DNA from: Setomelanomma holmii
Taxonomy: Eukaryota > Ascomycota > Dothideomycetes > Pleosporales > Phaeosphaeriaceae
Assembly: GCA_010015745.1 (NCBI GenBank)
Contig: ML978157.1
Location: 817,146-881,145 of the forward strand
Direction: 5' to 3'
Length of the DNA: 64,000 bases
The notes beneath the pieces were generated by a model. That model had not been told where the DNA came from. It saw nothing but the letters and a program-made list of their open reading frames with translations, and ran no database searches. A program made the position numbers and the translations under genes. Positions 20,932-30,847 of this stretch are shown here, in pieces. Every line of letters starts with the position of its first letter. Within the stretch, counting starts at the first letter, position 1.

Positions 20932-21336
20932 ATGTCAACCACAACCCACAAACCCAAGATCCTCATGACCGGCCTCGACACCAATGCCAACATACCACCC
21001 TACTTCCGCTCTCTACGGCACCCCAGCAGAAATCAAAGCCAACATCAACGCCGACGAGCACGCTGCAAAGACGCCGGGTATGACGTCACCATCTACTTCA
21101 TGTACGACCAGAATCCTCAAAAGGGACTGGACTGGCTCGAGGCGAAGCTTAAGGAAACGCACTTTGATGGAATCATGGTTGGTGTCGGTTTGAGGTTGAT
21201 TCCTGAACAAACGGTGTTTTATGAACATGTGGTGAATGTGGCGAGGAAAACGAGTCCGGGGAGTGTGTTGTTGTTTAATGAGGGGCCGGGCAAGAATTAT
21301 GATGCGATGCAAAGGAACAAGGAGAGTTTGGAATAG
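20932..21336 (+). CDS. small conserved fungal protein with two compensating frame shifts
   Basis: Open frame of 134 codons. The start (KPKILMTGLDTNA) and the second half (DAGYDVTIYFMYDQNPQKGL through DGIMVGVGLRLIPEQ) look like one conserved protein. Residues about 19-46 in this frame are a low-sense Arg/Gln-rich stretch. The overlapping frame over the same bases (20984-21070) reads YHPTSALYGTPAEIKANINA, which fits much better. One inserted base near 20985-20993 and one missing base near 21069 would explain it. The result keeps an open frame with a scrambled middle. Family function is unknown to me. Confidence 0.6.
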   Translation: MSTTTHKPKILMTGLDTNANIPPYFRSLRHPSRNQSQHQRRRARCKDAGYDVTIYFMYDQNPQKGLDWLEAKLKETHFDGIMVGVGLRLIPEQTVFYEHVVNVARKTSPGSVLLFNEGPGKNYDAMQRNKESLE

Positions 21337-21932
21337 GTAGCGGAAATGATAGGACTGTTGCTCGTGTTTTGCATCGCTTTGCGACTTACTGACGGTGCTG
21401 CGGTTTGGACCTGAGCGAGCGTGAATTGCAATAGCGCCTTGCGAATCTTCCGCGCCCTTGCGAATGCGCCGAATACGTGGCTTGAGGTCTTTTATGGTGG
21501 GCACAAGCTGAAAAGTCGAAGAGGAGGTGGTCGGCGCTCAATTGTGATTCAGCCTTGTGACGATGCGGGTTCTAGGTAACAGCATTGCTGTTCCTTATCG
21601 TGCGGAGATGCTCAGCCTCGCCCGATTATGGAAAACCATAACGAGTGGCCCTCTTTTGGAGCTGTGTGTAAGCTAAAGGGTTATCGGTAGCTTTCTTCAC
21701 TGGCGCTTGTATAGCTTCGTGGGGTCATCCAGCCTCACGCTATTGGCTGCGTGCTTCAGCTGAGCATATGCGATTCGCAGCCTTGTCGCAGGATATCGAG
21801 CGGCGGTCGCCACAACAGGCAACGCTCATGTCGATTTCTTGGTGGTGTCGCAAGTATTTGAAATCGTGGTAGATAGATATAAGGCTGGTCGCCAGTGCGA
21901 TCGTGGCCAGTGCAAGATCCGGATGTGCCAAC
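21337..21932. other. intergenic or lost 5' coding region
   Basis: A frame from ATG 21768 runs into TAG at 21870-21872. The same frame then continues through a hydrophobic LVASAIVASA stretch into the membrane-protein gene at 21933. This could be the true 5' end broken by one stop, or chance. Nothing else is recognised. Confidence 0.35.
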
Positions 21933-23634
21933 ATGAATTGTTCTTTGGCTGACATCCACAACCGAACGAGTGGCTTCGAGTTCGTCGGTCTTTACAATGT
22001 GCAAATGTTCCTGAACCAAACCTGTGGAGCTGCGAGCGACATCTTCTTCGAGGGTACGCGCATGCCGACATATTCTGTTTGCGAAAAGATCACTGGATTG
22101 GGCAATTCGATCTGGACAGACTGGACTCCTTACCCAATATCCGACATCTGGAATCGCATCGTGGTATGGAAGCTACCATTGCTTCAACTTTTGTCGCAGT
22201 TCCCAAGACCGCCCTTGGGCCCTTGGGTAGAATTCAGCGTCATGATGCATCTACTGGGAGATCCGATCGACTCCATGGCAAGCATGTTTCTGACTCTCGC
22301 GATGTGTCAGAAGAGAGCGCTACGAGCGCAGGAGTTGTGTAGTGAGACAGGTACAGGAGTTGAGCATCCGAGCTATACCCGGACTTGGAAGGAGCTAGCC
22401 GTCATCATGGTGTCGTACGACGAGTGTGGCGTATCCGAGAGGGTAGAAGTGTTCTGCCAAGTATAGTCAGTCTCAATTCGCCACCCCAGCTGATTCAGCT
22501 AACCGATGCCAGTCGCGAGACGAAAGGTAGAGACGACTTCGAGCATGAAATCCGACACATATACGAAGAGACAGCAGGCTCACTGGCCGCTGATAGACAG
22601 ACTCGGATACTGCCAGTGGTGCTTGCTGAGCTGTTCTTTATCGGCGGCTGGGTTATATCGCTTGTCAAGGCCGCATCGTCAGAGCCGAATCCCACAAATT
22701 GGGTCAATGTTGAGGCACAGAGCATCGCAATTTCAGCTCTTTACCTCTGGGTCACTTCCACCATCATCATGGGATCCCTGATAGGAGCCTCACAGACTGA
22801 AGACGCCATCCCGCGAATCTTGCATGCTATGGACTACAGCCTGGCGCCCTTCCAGCAGATCAAAACTCGAAGACCTTCTATCGCGGGTCGAGTCACGATT
22901 GGGTGGTGCAAACGCTCGAGGTATCGCGCGATCCATGGTGGGACCTACTCTTGGCGTCCGAGAAAGTGGAAAACCGAGGATGTCATTCGCAAGGCTCTCC
23001 CGACTTACGCGACGGTGGCGACCCTGTTTGTCGGGTGTAGCTTCGTAGTAGCAGCAGTGCTGTCGTACCTCGTTTCTCCTCGAGGACTGTCGTGCCGCCA
23101 TATCCCAGAGAGTCTGGTGTAAGTGCGAATCGATCAAACACGCGAAGATACACCACTAACGCCCTCGGCAGATTTCTGATCTGGGTGCTGAGCTTCGGCA
23201 TCCAAATTCTATGCGAGAAATTCCTCCTATACAAAGAAGATGCGTTATTCTGGATCTTGTTATGCAAGGACGTAATATGTGCGTCGAGCAATATCGCAAT
23301 CATCATCCTTGTTCAGTGGGGGATCATGAATCGATGCTCATGCTGGGCCGGAATGGGATCTACTTGGGTGCACTTGCCGCAACTGCCACAAGTGAAGGAA
23401 GAACTCATGTACTTCATTAGGCACGTCGCGCCCATCATCGTTTCTTTGGCGCTGGTGTTGCATCTGGTCTTTTGTGCTGCTGTTGTTTGGAAGTACTGGG
23501 ATGCAGTTCGCGTCTTCATCCAACGCGATGACGGTGTGTCCAACCGCACATGGCGAACACAAAACCGGGTGGACAGAAAGTGTGATGTAGGGGTGGAGGA
23601 GGTAGAGTTAGTGCCAAACACAATTGAAGTGTGA
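21933..23634 (+). CDS. polytopic fungal membrane protein, unknown function
   Basis: Protein of 536 aa from exons 21933-22460, 22499-23118, 23172-23634; the first intron is only 38 nt. The N-terminal luminal part has several Cys (GCANMNCS upstream, NQTCG, VCEKITG). Then come about seven hydrophobic segments, including IVVWKLPLLQLLSQFP, ILPVVLAELFFIGGWVISL, AISALYLWVTSTIIMGSL, TLFVGCSFVVAAVLSYLV, FLIWVLSFGIQIL and IIVSLALVLHLVFCAAVVW. The motif HLLGDPIDSM between segments is typical of a Dothideomycete/Sordariomycete family without assigned function. The start is uncertain: in-frame sequence upstream is blocked by TAG 21870. Confidence 0.72.
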
Positions 23635-23716
23635 TGTTAGGAAGTGTGTCACTTCTGAGATTTGATGGTGACCGTTGGCGCTAACGAGCGAACTCTTGGC
23701 GCGCTAATGCCCATGG

Positions 23717-25990
23717 ATGAGCTCCACCAAAAAAGTTCTTGACGCTATCGCAGACTTCACAATTGACTTTCACCGTCACCGTACGCCCACCTTGGACTTA
23801 TCACGTGTAGTTAGCATGGCGCTGCACGCGTATTCGCCCGATACCTCCATATCCTCGCATACACTTTCTGTGGGGTCAGCGCAGCCGCCGCCCATGGACC
23901 TACAGCCCGCTGCCATGGACACGCCCTCGAACCTCGTCGCAAACCCTCTCGCCTTCCTCCAGCCCTCCCCACAACTCAATGCCGCCTTCCTCGCCGCCGC
24001 GAAACAGTATCTTGACCCGGTTGCCGCCGGAGTGAGCGATGTGCAGATACGCCGGCAGCAAATGGTGCGCAAAAAGCGAAAGCGGGGAGAACGATACGAC
24101 GAAGATGTGCGGGTTTTGCACCTCAAAAAAATACATTTGGACGGATTCGGCGTGAATCAGGTCTTCGAGCAGACGCGAAAGATTGTAGAAGCTGCAGCAG
24201 AAGAAATCGAACTTTCGATACCACCAGAAGATGAAGGCGTCGTGGCGGTGCACGATGATGATGACGTGCTGGATGATCTCGAGGAGAATTCAGAACACTC
24301 GGAAGATTCCGAAATTGGCGAGGAGGGCGTAGATTGGGAGTTCGATGGCGTGGACGATGACGAAGATGCACAGCCATCAGACGAGGAGCTGTCAGGTGGA
24401 GAAGATGTCGATATGGACGGCGCAGACCGGGAGATCTTCTCAGAAGAATCAGGCGAAAAGCCAGCTGAGACCTATAAACCTGATCCTCATGGCCTCAACG
24501 ATGGCTTCTTTTCCATCGATGAGTTCAACAAGCAGTCCGACTTTTTAGAGCAGCAAGATCAGCGAGGAGAAGCGGCAGACAGTGAAGATGAGGAAATAGA
24601 CTGGACCGCAGACCCCATGACAGGAGGTCTAGGCAAAGGACTAGGCAGCGAAGAAGATGCTTCAGATGCAGAGTCGGACGGCGCAGGACCAGCGTTTGGG
24701 AACGTCGACTTGAACGCACCAGAAGGCGATAGCGACGACGACGAGTTCGAAGAAGGCGATCTTGATGTTGTGGACGACGGCATGAACGCCAACAATGTGA
24801 TGTACGCCGACTTCTTCGCTCCACCCGCAAAGAAAGCAGGGAAGAACAAGAAGAAGCGAGGCCGACCGAATCCACACAATTTCCCGGAGAAGAAGGACGA
24901 CGATGAGACCGAGGCTGTAGAGGAGGCTGACGTGGAAGGTACAATGGCCAGGGTGCATCGCGATTTGTTTGAGGACGACGATGATGTAGAAAGCGATGGC
25001 GATCTGGACGTCTTAGATCCATCAGACCCGAAATCACGGCGGTCGACTCACGAGAGACGGCAAGCAAAGATTGCAGACGAAATACGAAAGCTGGAAGCCG
25101 CCAACGTTGCGAAACGCGAATGGCAGCTTTCAGGCGAGGCACGCGCAGCTGACCGACCATTGAACTCTTTGTTAGAGGAAAACCTCGAATTCGAGCGTGC
25201 TGGCAAGCCCGTACCTATTGTCACAGCAGAAGTGTCTGAAGACATTGAAGCACTCATCAAGAGGCGCATCCTAGCTGGCGAGTTTGACGAGGTTCTGCGA
25301 CGGCGACCGGACGACCTAGCAACAGGACCCAAAGTGCGAAGAGGTCAGTTTCAACTCGACGACAGCAAGTCTGGGAAAGGTCTTGCAGAGCTTTACGAGG
25401 AAGATCATCTTCGTACCACGAACCCTGACTTCGTGGACGCTAAGGACGAGAAGCTAAAGAAGGAACACGATGAAATATCTGCACTATGGAAGAAGTTATC
25501 CGCTAAGCTTGATTCTCTCAGCTCATCGCATTTCAAGCCCAAGCCTACAGCACCCAACCTGGAGATCCGAGTCGATGCGCCCGCGATCGAGATGGAAGAC
25601 GCTCGACCTACAGCAGGCGGCGACGTTGCCGGCGCAAGCATGCTCGCACCACAAGAAGTCTACAAACCTGGAGACGAAAAAGACAAGACCGAAGTCGTCA
25701 CCAAGAGCGGTATGCCCATCGCGCGTGAAGAGATGTCACGTGAGGAAAAGGCCAGCCGGCGCCGAAGGGCGAAGGACAGAAGCAAGAAGGAGGGTCTCAA
25801 CAAGCCGAGGACAGACAAGGAGAATACAACGGCGAAGAAGGGTGGCAAGCAGGAGAAGAGACAAGTCATCAGCGATCTCAAGAAGGGTGGAGTGCAAGTC
25901 ATTGGCCGCAAGGGCGTTCTTACCGATGTTGAGGGCAAAGAGGTCACAGGCGGCGCAACGAGGAAGGGAGCCGGCAGTTATAAGCTATAG
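23717..25990 (+). CDS. MPP10: U3 snoRNP protein MPP10
   Basis: SSU-processome component that binds the U3 snoRNP with Imp3/Imp4 and is needed for early 18S rRNA cleavages in the nucleolus. Single exon of 757 aa. Family marks are HGLNDGFFSIDEFNKQSDFL (about residue 257), MYADFFAPPAKK followed by a Lys/Arg-rich stretch, long Asp/Glu-rich tracts (residues 150-240 and 330-360), and a conserved C-terminal half with LNSLLEENLEFERAGKPVP and a basic coiled tail. Start 23717 is chosen over the out-of-frame ATG at 23713. A large minus-strand open frame opposite it is a shadow of the acidic codons. Confidence 0.95.
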   Translation: MSSTKKVLDAIADFTIDFHRHRTPTLDLSRVVSMALHAYSPDTSISSHTLSVGSAQPPPMDLQPAAMDTPSNLVANPLAFLQPSPQLNAAFLAAAKQYLDPVAAGVSDVQIRRQQMVRKKRKRGERYDEDVRVLHLKKIHLDGFGVNQVFEQTRKIVEAAAEEIELSIPPEDEGVVAVHDDDDVLDDLEENSEHSEDSEIGEEGVDWEFDGVDDDEDAQPSDEELSGGEDVDMDGADREIFSEESGEKPAETYKPDPHGLNDGFFSIDEFNKQSDFLEQQDQRGEAADSEDEEIDWTADPMTGGLGKGLGSEEDASDAESDGAGPAFGNVDLNAPEGDSDDDEFEEGDLDVVDDGMNANNVMYADFFAPPAKKAGKNKKKRGRPNPHNFPEKKDDDETEAVEEADVEGTMARVHRDLFEDDDDVESDGDLDVLDPSDPKSRRSTHERRQAKIADEIRKLEAANVAKREWQLSGEARAADRPLNSLLEENLEFERAGKPVPIVTAEVSEDIEALIKRRILAGEFDEVLRRRPDDLATGPKVRRGQFQLDDSKSGKGLAELYEEDHLRTTNPDFVDAKDEKLKKEHDEISALWKKLSAKLDSLSSSHFKPKPTAPNLEIRVDAPAIEMEDARPTAGGDVAGASMLAPQEVYKPGDEKDKTEVVTKSGMPIAREEMSREEKASRRRRAKDRSKKEGLNKPRTDKENTTAKKGGKQEKRQVISDLKKGGVQVIGRKGVLTDVEGKEVTGGATRKGAGSYKL

Positions 25991-26417
25991 GGCGCATCAT
26001 CAGTCGACCAAACATTCACTCTTTTCGCACTTGAAGACTCAAGTTGCTAGTTCCTCCGAGACAATTTCGCAGTTTGAACACCAGAAACCAGCTGGCCGTA
26101 CCCGTACTCGCTGCTAGTGCATACCTAGTTCCGAGGTCTGATTATGCATTGTCACGTGGGCTTCCGGCCCGATCCATGACGCCATAGCCGTAGCCAAATC
26201 GATCAATGGTGAGACGTGCGGTGTTGCTGGCTCTCCTCGTTGGAGCTCAGTCATGTAAACGGCATTACATGTCGGCTGATCGACATGCTCTTAGCGCCGA
26301 TCAACGCCCACTTCGCCTACCAAGGTATCAAATGCATTCCTCATTTGTATCTTTTCAATTCAACAGCATCTCCTCACTCCTACGCCACTGCGGTTCTCTA
26401 GAGTAAACAGACCACCA
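25991..26417. other. intergenic between MPP10 and the esterase gene
   Basis: Short frames only. The plus frame at 26206-26406 has a hydrophobic start but is out of frame with the esterase and shows no domain. Confidence 0.4.
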
Positions 26418-27308
26418 ATGGCTCAATTTCTCACATCCATTCGCAACAAAGTCTTCGCCACACTCATTCGTCAAGGCGCTGGCTGCGGATTCGGTGCACG
26501 CGCAATACCCACACAGCACGATGAAATCCTGCAAATCCCATCTCGCGACGAAGGAATACCCATCAAGGTCCACGTATACAAGTCGAAGAACCCCACTACG
26601 CCTTCGCCGGTCCTGATTAACTTCCATGGCTCCGGTTTCGTGATTCCTATGCACGGCTCTGACGACGACTTTTGCCTTCATGTCGCCAAAAGCACACCTT
26701 ACACGGTGCTAGACGTGCAGTACAGGCTTGCGCCTGAGAACATGTTCCCAGCTGGCGCACAGGATGCAGAAGATGTGGTGCGCTACGTCCTTTCGCGACC
26801 TCAAGAATTCGACGTCAAGAACGTCTCCGTATCAGGGTTCAGCGCCGGCGCAAACTTTGCTCTGGGTCTCGCTGGCGCTGTATTTCCGCGCGATATATTC
26901 AGACATGTAGTCGCGTTCTACCCACCCGTCAACCTTGCGAAAGACCCAGGGACGAAGGTTGCGCCGGATCCATCTGGTCGACCAATCCCCGCGTATATTG
27001 CTGGTGTTTTCAACGATTGCTATTTACCCGTGGGAGTAGCGAGAGATCAGCCGTTGGTGTCGCCGAGCTTCATCGAGGCGGAGCGATGGCCGGATAGTAT
27101 GTTGGTGATTACTTGTGCGCAGGACAATTTGGCGCCTGAGGCGGAGGAGTTGGTCGAGAAGATTAAAGGTGTGGGAGGGAGCGGGGTGAGACATGAGAGG
27201 ATGGAGGGTGTGGGACATGCGTGGGATAAGGAGGCGAAGGCTGGGACGGTGCAGGAGGAGAGGAAACGTAGGGCGTATGCATTGGCTGCTGAGATTTTAA
27301 CCAAGTAG
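26418..27308 (+). CDS. alpha/beta-hydrolase, HSL-type esterase/lipase
   Basis: Carboxylester hydrolase of the alpha/beta-hydrolase_3 (hormone-sensitive lipase) group, 296 aa, single exon. Oxyanion-hole block NFHGSGFV with the downstream YRLAPENMFPAG is typical. The nucleophile elbow is GFSAGANFA. The acid is probably Asp in CAQDNLAPEAEELV and the His is in MEGVGHAWD. No signal peptide is seen from ATG 26418, so a cytosolic or membrane-associated enzyme is likely. Natural substrate unknown. Confidence 0.9.
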   Translation: MAQFLTSIRNKVFATLIRQGAGCGFGARAIPTQHDEILQIPSRDEGIPIKVHVYKSKNPTTPSPVLINFHGSGFVIPMHGSDDDFCLHVAKSTPYTVLDVQYRLAPENMFPAGAQDAEDVVRYVLSRPQEFDVKNVSVSGFSAGANFALGLAGAVFPRDIFRHVVAFYPPVNLAKDPGTKVAPDPSGRPIPAYIAGVFNDCYLPVGVARDQPLVSPSFIEAERWPDSMLVITCAQDNLAPEAEELVEKIKGVGGSGVRHERMEGVGHAWDKEAKAGTVQEERKRRAYALAAEILTK

Positions 27309-27598
27309 AAGAAGAAAGCGGGTTTGGGAATTTGATGAAGATGAACGGTAAGCGTGACAGCGCTTGTTCACGCTCGGTCATCCTCTGTGGCTCGTCTGGG
27401 TCATAGGTGATATACATTTGTAGATCGAACTAACCTCTAGTTTGTGAAGGCGACTTGTTATCTTGATCATCGTATTCATCTTGGTCGCTGCTGTGATACT
27501 GACTGTCAACTTCATTAAGACCACCGTCGTCTTGCATGTACTGATAATCTGCCCATTCGTCGTCCCAGTCGCTAACACTCGCTTCGGAACACATAAAA

Positions 27599-28354
27599 TC
27601 ACTGGGGGCATCGTCCTTGCCCCATCTCTCGCCAAGTATTTCTAAATTGCTCTTCGTCACCAGCAATATCCTTTGAGCGGAGCAAGTTCTGCGATATATC
27701 CCATACATCATAGGCTGTTTTCTCCTGCCTTATGCGTGAGTACACTCTTTTGGAAACGCGCGATTTACCTCACCATTTCCCTATCTTGGACGCTGAGTCT
27801 GAAGAAATTGGTGTCTTGCTTTTCACTATCAGACTCATAGCCCACGGCGCCGTGATGAGTTAAGTGACGAGTTGCGATGTTGGATATAGGGTCTTTCGAA
27901 TCATGACGTAGGACAGCCACTTCGCTTCCGGCGTGTATCAGATCGTACACAATGGGTCTGATCATCTCCAGTATATTGAACATGCGTCTCTCGCTGTTCC
28001 ACCTGGACTCTGGCCATTCGCAAAAGTCTGTACGTAGCTGGATCTCAACCTTGAGAAGGTGCTTCAATGTGACATTGCTAAGGAGCCTGAGTTCATGTTT
28101 GCCACAAGCCAGTCTGTTTCGTTGTACGAGTGTTTGTCGTTGTAATCAATGGAAACACTTGTAGTCACGCGCCGTAGGTAGTGGACCCCCGTCACGCCGA
28201 GTCCAAAGTAGCCTTTCGAATGAGCGACCCTGAAGACGTTCTCGCTTGTAAAGTGGAACCAGTTCTCGGTCCAATATGATACCGCGACTTCTCTGGCCAT
28301 GTCCTGGCCGACGAAAGCGGGGTTCATCGCTAAGTAGTTAGGATGCATTATCAT
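27599..28354 (-). pseudogene. truncated, frame-shifted conserved gene (LPxELRN-neighbour type)
   Basis: Minus-strand remnant. 28354-28085 reads HPNYLAMNPAFVGQDMAREV and continues in one frame; after a one-base frame shift near 28090-28160 the text continues LRLLSNVTLKHLLKVEIQLR, RPIVYDLIHAGSEV. A 49-nt intron (27773-27725) then leads to EKTAYDVWDISQNLLRSKD and a stop at 27599. The pieces read as one Dothideomycete protein of the kind that measures out F-box-like scaffolds, but the expected N-terminal part is missing where the FAD-oxidase fragment abuts at about 28355. Confidence 0.5.
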
Positions 28355-28359
28355 GGCAC

Positions 28360-28791
28360 TTGCGCTCCAACAGCAGCGCCATCACACCGTACGAGGGCTG
28401 GAACGCCGCCAATGACGGCTTTTGCACTCGTGAAGACCGAAAGCCAGCGTACAGCACGACTATCAATAATATGCAGGCGGCGAAGTGGCATGAGATCTGG
28501 GAATTGTACAAGGCATTCCAAGCCAACGGACCGAACACTGCTGTGCTCATTGAACAATACAACTTAACAAAGACTAATACCGCGCCTACGGAATCTGCTG
28601 CGTTCAATCAAAAATTGAGGAAGGTGGCCTTCGCGCATGGTGACGAAACTCCGGAAGCCATCGACGGGAACAGCCTGGCGAAGCTGAAGACATTGAAGAA
28701 GAAGTACGACCCAAGTGGGGCGTTCAATCAGTGGTTCAAGATCACGCGTGAGGACTCCATAGCGCGTATTCACAGATTCATGTATTGCTGA
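28360..28791 (+). pseudogene. 3' fragment of a FAD-linked (berberine-bridge-like) oxidase
   Basis: Only the C-terminal region is present and there is no ATG at its left edge. It reads RSNSSAITPYEGWNAANDGF, STTINNMQAAKWHEIW, then skips the middle and ends LKKKYDPSGAFNQWF, the classic C-terminal block of FAD/FMN-linked BBE-type oxidases. The FAD-binding PP-loop domain and histidine attachment site are absent. The left boundary coincides with the missing 5' end of the minus-strand gene next to it, which suggests a rearrangement breakpoint. Confidence 0.72.
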
Positions 28792-28900
28792 ACGGTTTCA
28801 AAGCCATCCGCATATCTACTTTGGTCCTGCTCAGTTGCAATTACCCTCACGACCAGATGGACGCCATGATCAAATGGACCTTTACATGTTCCCTGCAATT

Positions 28901-29284
28901 CTAGGCAGTGCTGCCGTGTGCAGCTTTGAGATAACGTACAAATCCCTCCACGTCCTCGTCTCTGGCATCACAAATATCTCCCGAAATATCAGACTCGACC
29001 CAGAAGGCAAAACCCCTGTCAAATACCTCTTCGTCGTTCCAGTAACTGATGCCACGTGCTCGCACTTCTTCGGTTCCATCTATAACGCCAATGTCATTAC
29101 CCTTCCACTGCTTTCGAAGCTCAACAGCGAGACGAGCGAGGGAATGGAATGTTGCAATTCGAGTGAGGAATTATGTCACCGGTCTACCCTGTAGGAAGAG
29201 GTTACCTGTGGGCAGGTCTTCTCGGCGGTCGTACCGGGCTTGCATGAGGATGTGAAGCTTTGGTGTTTCGGGTCGGAATGCCAT
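28901..29284 (-). pseudogene. short conserved-looking gene with one in-frame TAA
   Basis: From ATG 29284 the minus strand reads MAFRPETPKLHILMQARYD and LPTGNLFLQGRPV, meets TAA at 29173-29171, and continues in the same frame with RIATFHSLARLAVELRKQW, RARGISYWNDEEVFDRGF to a stop at 28901. The composition on both sides of the TAA is that of a real protein of about 126 aa. A CAA-to-TAA change would explain it. No domain recognised. An unseen intron over the stop cannot be excluded. Confidence 0.45.
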
Positions 29285-29485
29285 TCTTAACGAGTGTAAC
29301 AAGAGCGATTTTGCGGAACTACGGTGATTCGAGAGGAGGAAGTACTGGAAGCGGGCAGCAGAATGTGATTGCCAGCACGGCCGATCACGAAGCCTCGGTC
29401 AGGCTTGACCATGATAACAACTGTTTGGCCCAGAAATCAATCAAGCATTCCTGCATCATACGGATACAAATGAGCGAGATGTCAT

Positions 29486-30376
29486 CTACTCATCTGATGG
29501 TAATGTTTGCACGGTGAATGTCTGCTCCCCGAAAGCTTCCGCAAAGGCCGAAACCCTTTTTTTGGTCATCCAGGCTGTCAGAACGGGTATTTTCCTGGTT
29601 GCCAAATTTTCCGACGCATCTCCATTGCTTGTTTGCTCGACGTCTATCGGCTCGAATGCGTCAGCATCTTCCGTCTCTTGCGTGTGGCTACTAGCTTGTC
29701 TACCACCAGCCCCAGTCTGACTCTTCCTTTCCGCCTCAACGCTTGTGAGGGTTAGATAGAGCCACCAAGTCACTGCACTCCCAGAACCTTCCTGCTGAAT
29801 TGCTGCGGGCGCAACAACGCGTCTGACAACGTCTAGGATGCTGATGAGCTTGGCTGTACCCTCCCCTTGCGCCGATAGTGCAATCATTGCATCAGCTGGC
29901 TTTAGACCTGCTGGCATCTCGATCGGATTGGTGTTGTCCTTGTGCGCTCCAAGACATGTCTTCAGTCGATTGATGCCAGCTTTGATATTTTGGTTTCGGG
30001 AGATGATGACGGGGACAATATTCTGCATTTCTCTCATTCGGCCTTGGCTTTTCAAAGACTTGAGCAGCTCGACTGAGAGAAGAGTCCATGGCTTGTAGAG
30101 GGCTGAATGAACTGTTGCTGGCACTGCTATGCTTGTTGTTGCGTGGCCAGACTGGTTCTGGTGCTGAAGCTTTCTCTTCCTGCTTGTCGAGTCTTCACTA
30201 GCCTTGCTAGTTGTTGCTGCATTCGAATTTGTTTCTTTGATTGCGCTGTCTCCATCAATCAGAGGTAGCGTTGGCCCTTCGCTAGAGTAAGGCGGCGTTG
30301 CGGTTGCTGCTCCAGCGCTCGTATCCTTCTCAGCAGACGAAGCGAAGATGTCGCTCATGCGTTTGGCCTTTGCCAT
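29486..30376 (-). CDS. Alba-like nucleic-acid-binding protein
   Basis: Single-exon protein of 296 aa on the minus strand. Residues about 85-205 show an Alba-like arrangement. VPVIISRNQNIKAGINRLKT resembles the RNA-binding loop and helix of Alba, and DAMIALSAQGEGTAKLISIL matches its second strand-helix unit. The flanks are Ser/Thr-rich and probably disordered. Alba proteins act in RNase P/MRP or bind RNA in telomeric or translational contexts; the fungal member here has a longer disordered frame. Ends with a conserved-looking AWMTKKRVSAFAEAF block. The family call is by pattern only. Confidence 0.55.
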   Translation of the reverse strand: MAKAKRMSDIFASSAEKDTSAGAATATPPYSSEGPTLPLIDGDSAIKETNSNAATTSKASEDSTSRKRKLQHQNQSGHATTSIAVPATVHSALYKPWTLLSVELLKSLKSQGRMREMQNIVPVIISRNQNIKAGINRLKTCLGAHKDNTNPIEMPAGLKPADAMIALSAQGEGTAKLISILDVVRRVVAPAAIQQEGSGSAVTWWLYLTLTSVEAERKSQTGAGGRQASSHTQETEDADAFEPIDVEQTSNGDASENLATRKIPVLTAWMTKKRVSAFAEAFGEQTFTVQTLPSDE

Positions 30377-30847
30377 CTTGGAGAATGTAGCTCCACGTGA
30401 TCGGACGTTCAGTTGACATAAACTGAACGACGGGGCTGGGCTGTTGAAGAACGCGTACAGGAAATCTTCAGGTGCATCGGACTTAAAACCCCGCTAGCGC
30501 TATCGCCGTAACTGTGTAGCCGCCAGGCAGCTATCTGCTCTCAGCACATTTCAGCGACCGAAGCAGCTATATTCGAGTACCTTGAGCCTGCGCCCGAACC
30601 CGCGACCAAGGTGAATTCACTGTGATGACTGTTCACACACATGTTATCACACACAATCACTCATCAAGATGCTACCTCTCTCCAAAGGCTTTTAGTCCTT
30701 CGAAAAGAGTTGCCCTCCTACGGGTTACACCGTCACCTAACTCTCGATGCCTCGCCATTGTCCTATGCTTGGTCGGCCGATTTCATACAAAGAAGGGACA
30801 AGAGAAACACTTGTGACCAATCTTTGAATCAGCATAGGCCTCCCTTC
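30377..30847. other. intergenic between Alba-like gene and the LPxELRN cluster
   Basis: About 470 bases with no supported gene. It serves as upstream region for both flanking divergent genes. Confidence 0.4.

Noticed and set aside
24525..25160. 211-codon minus frame opposite MPP10
   Set aside because: It is an Arg/Ser/Leu-rich shadow of acidic MPP10 codons with no domain.
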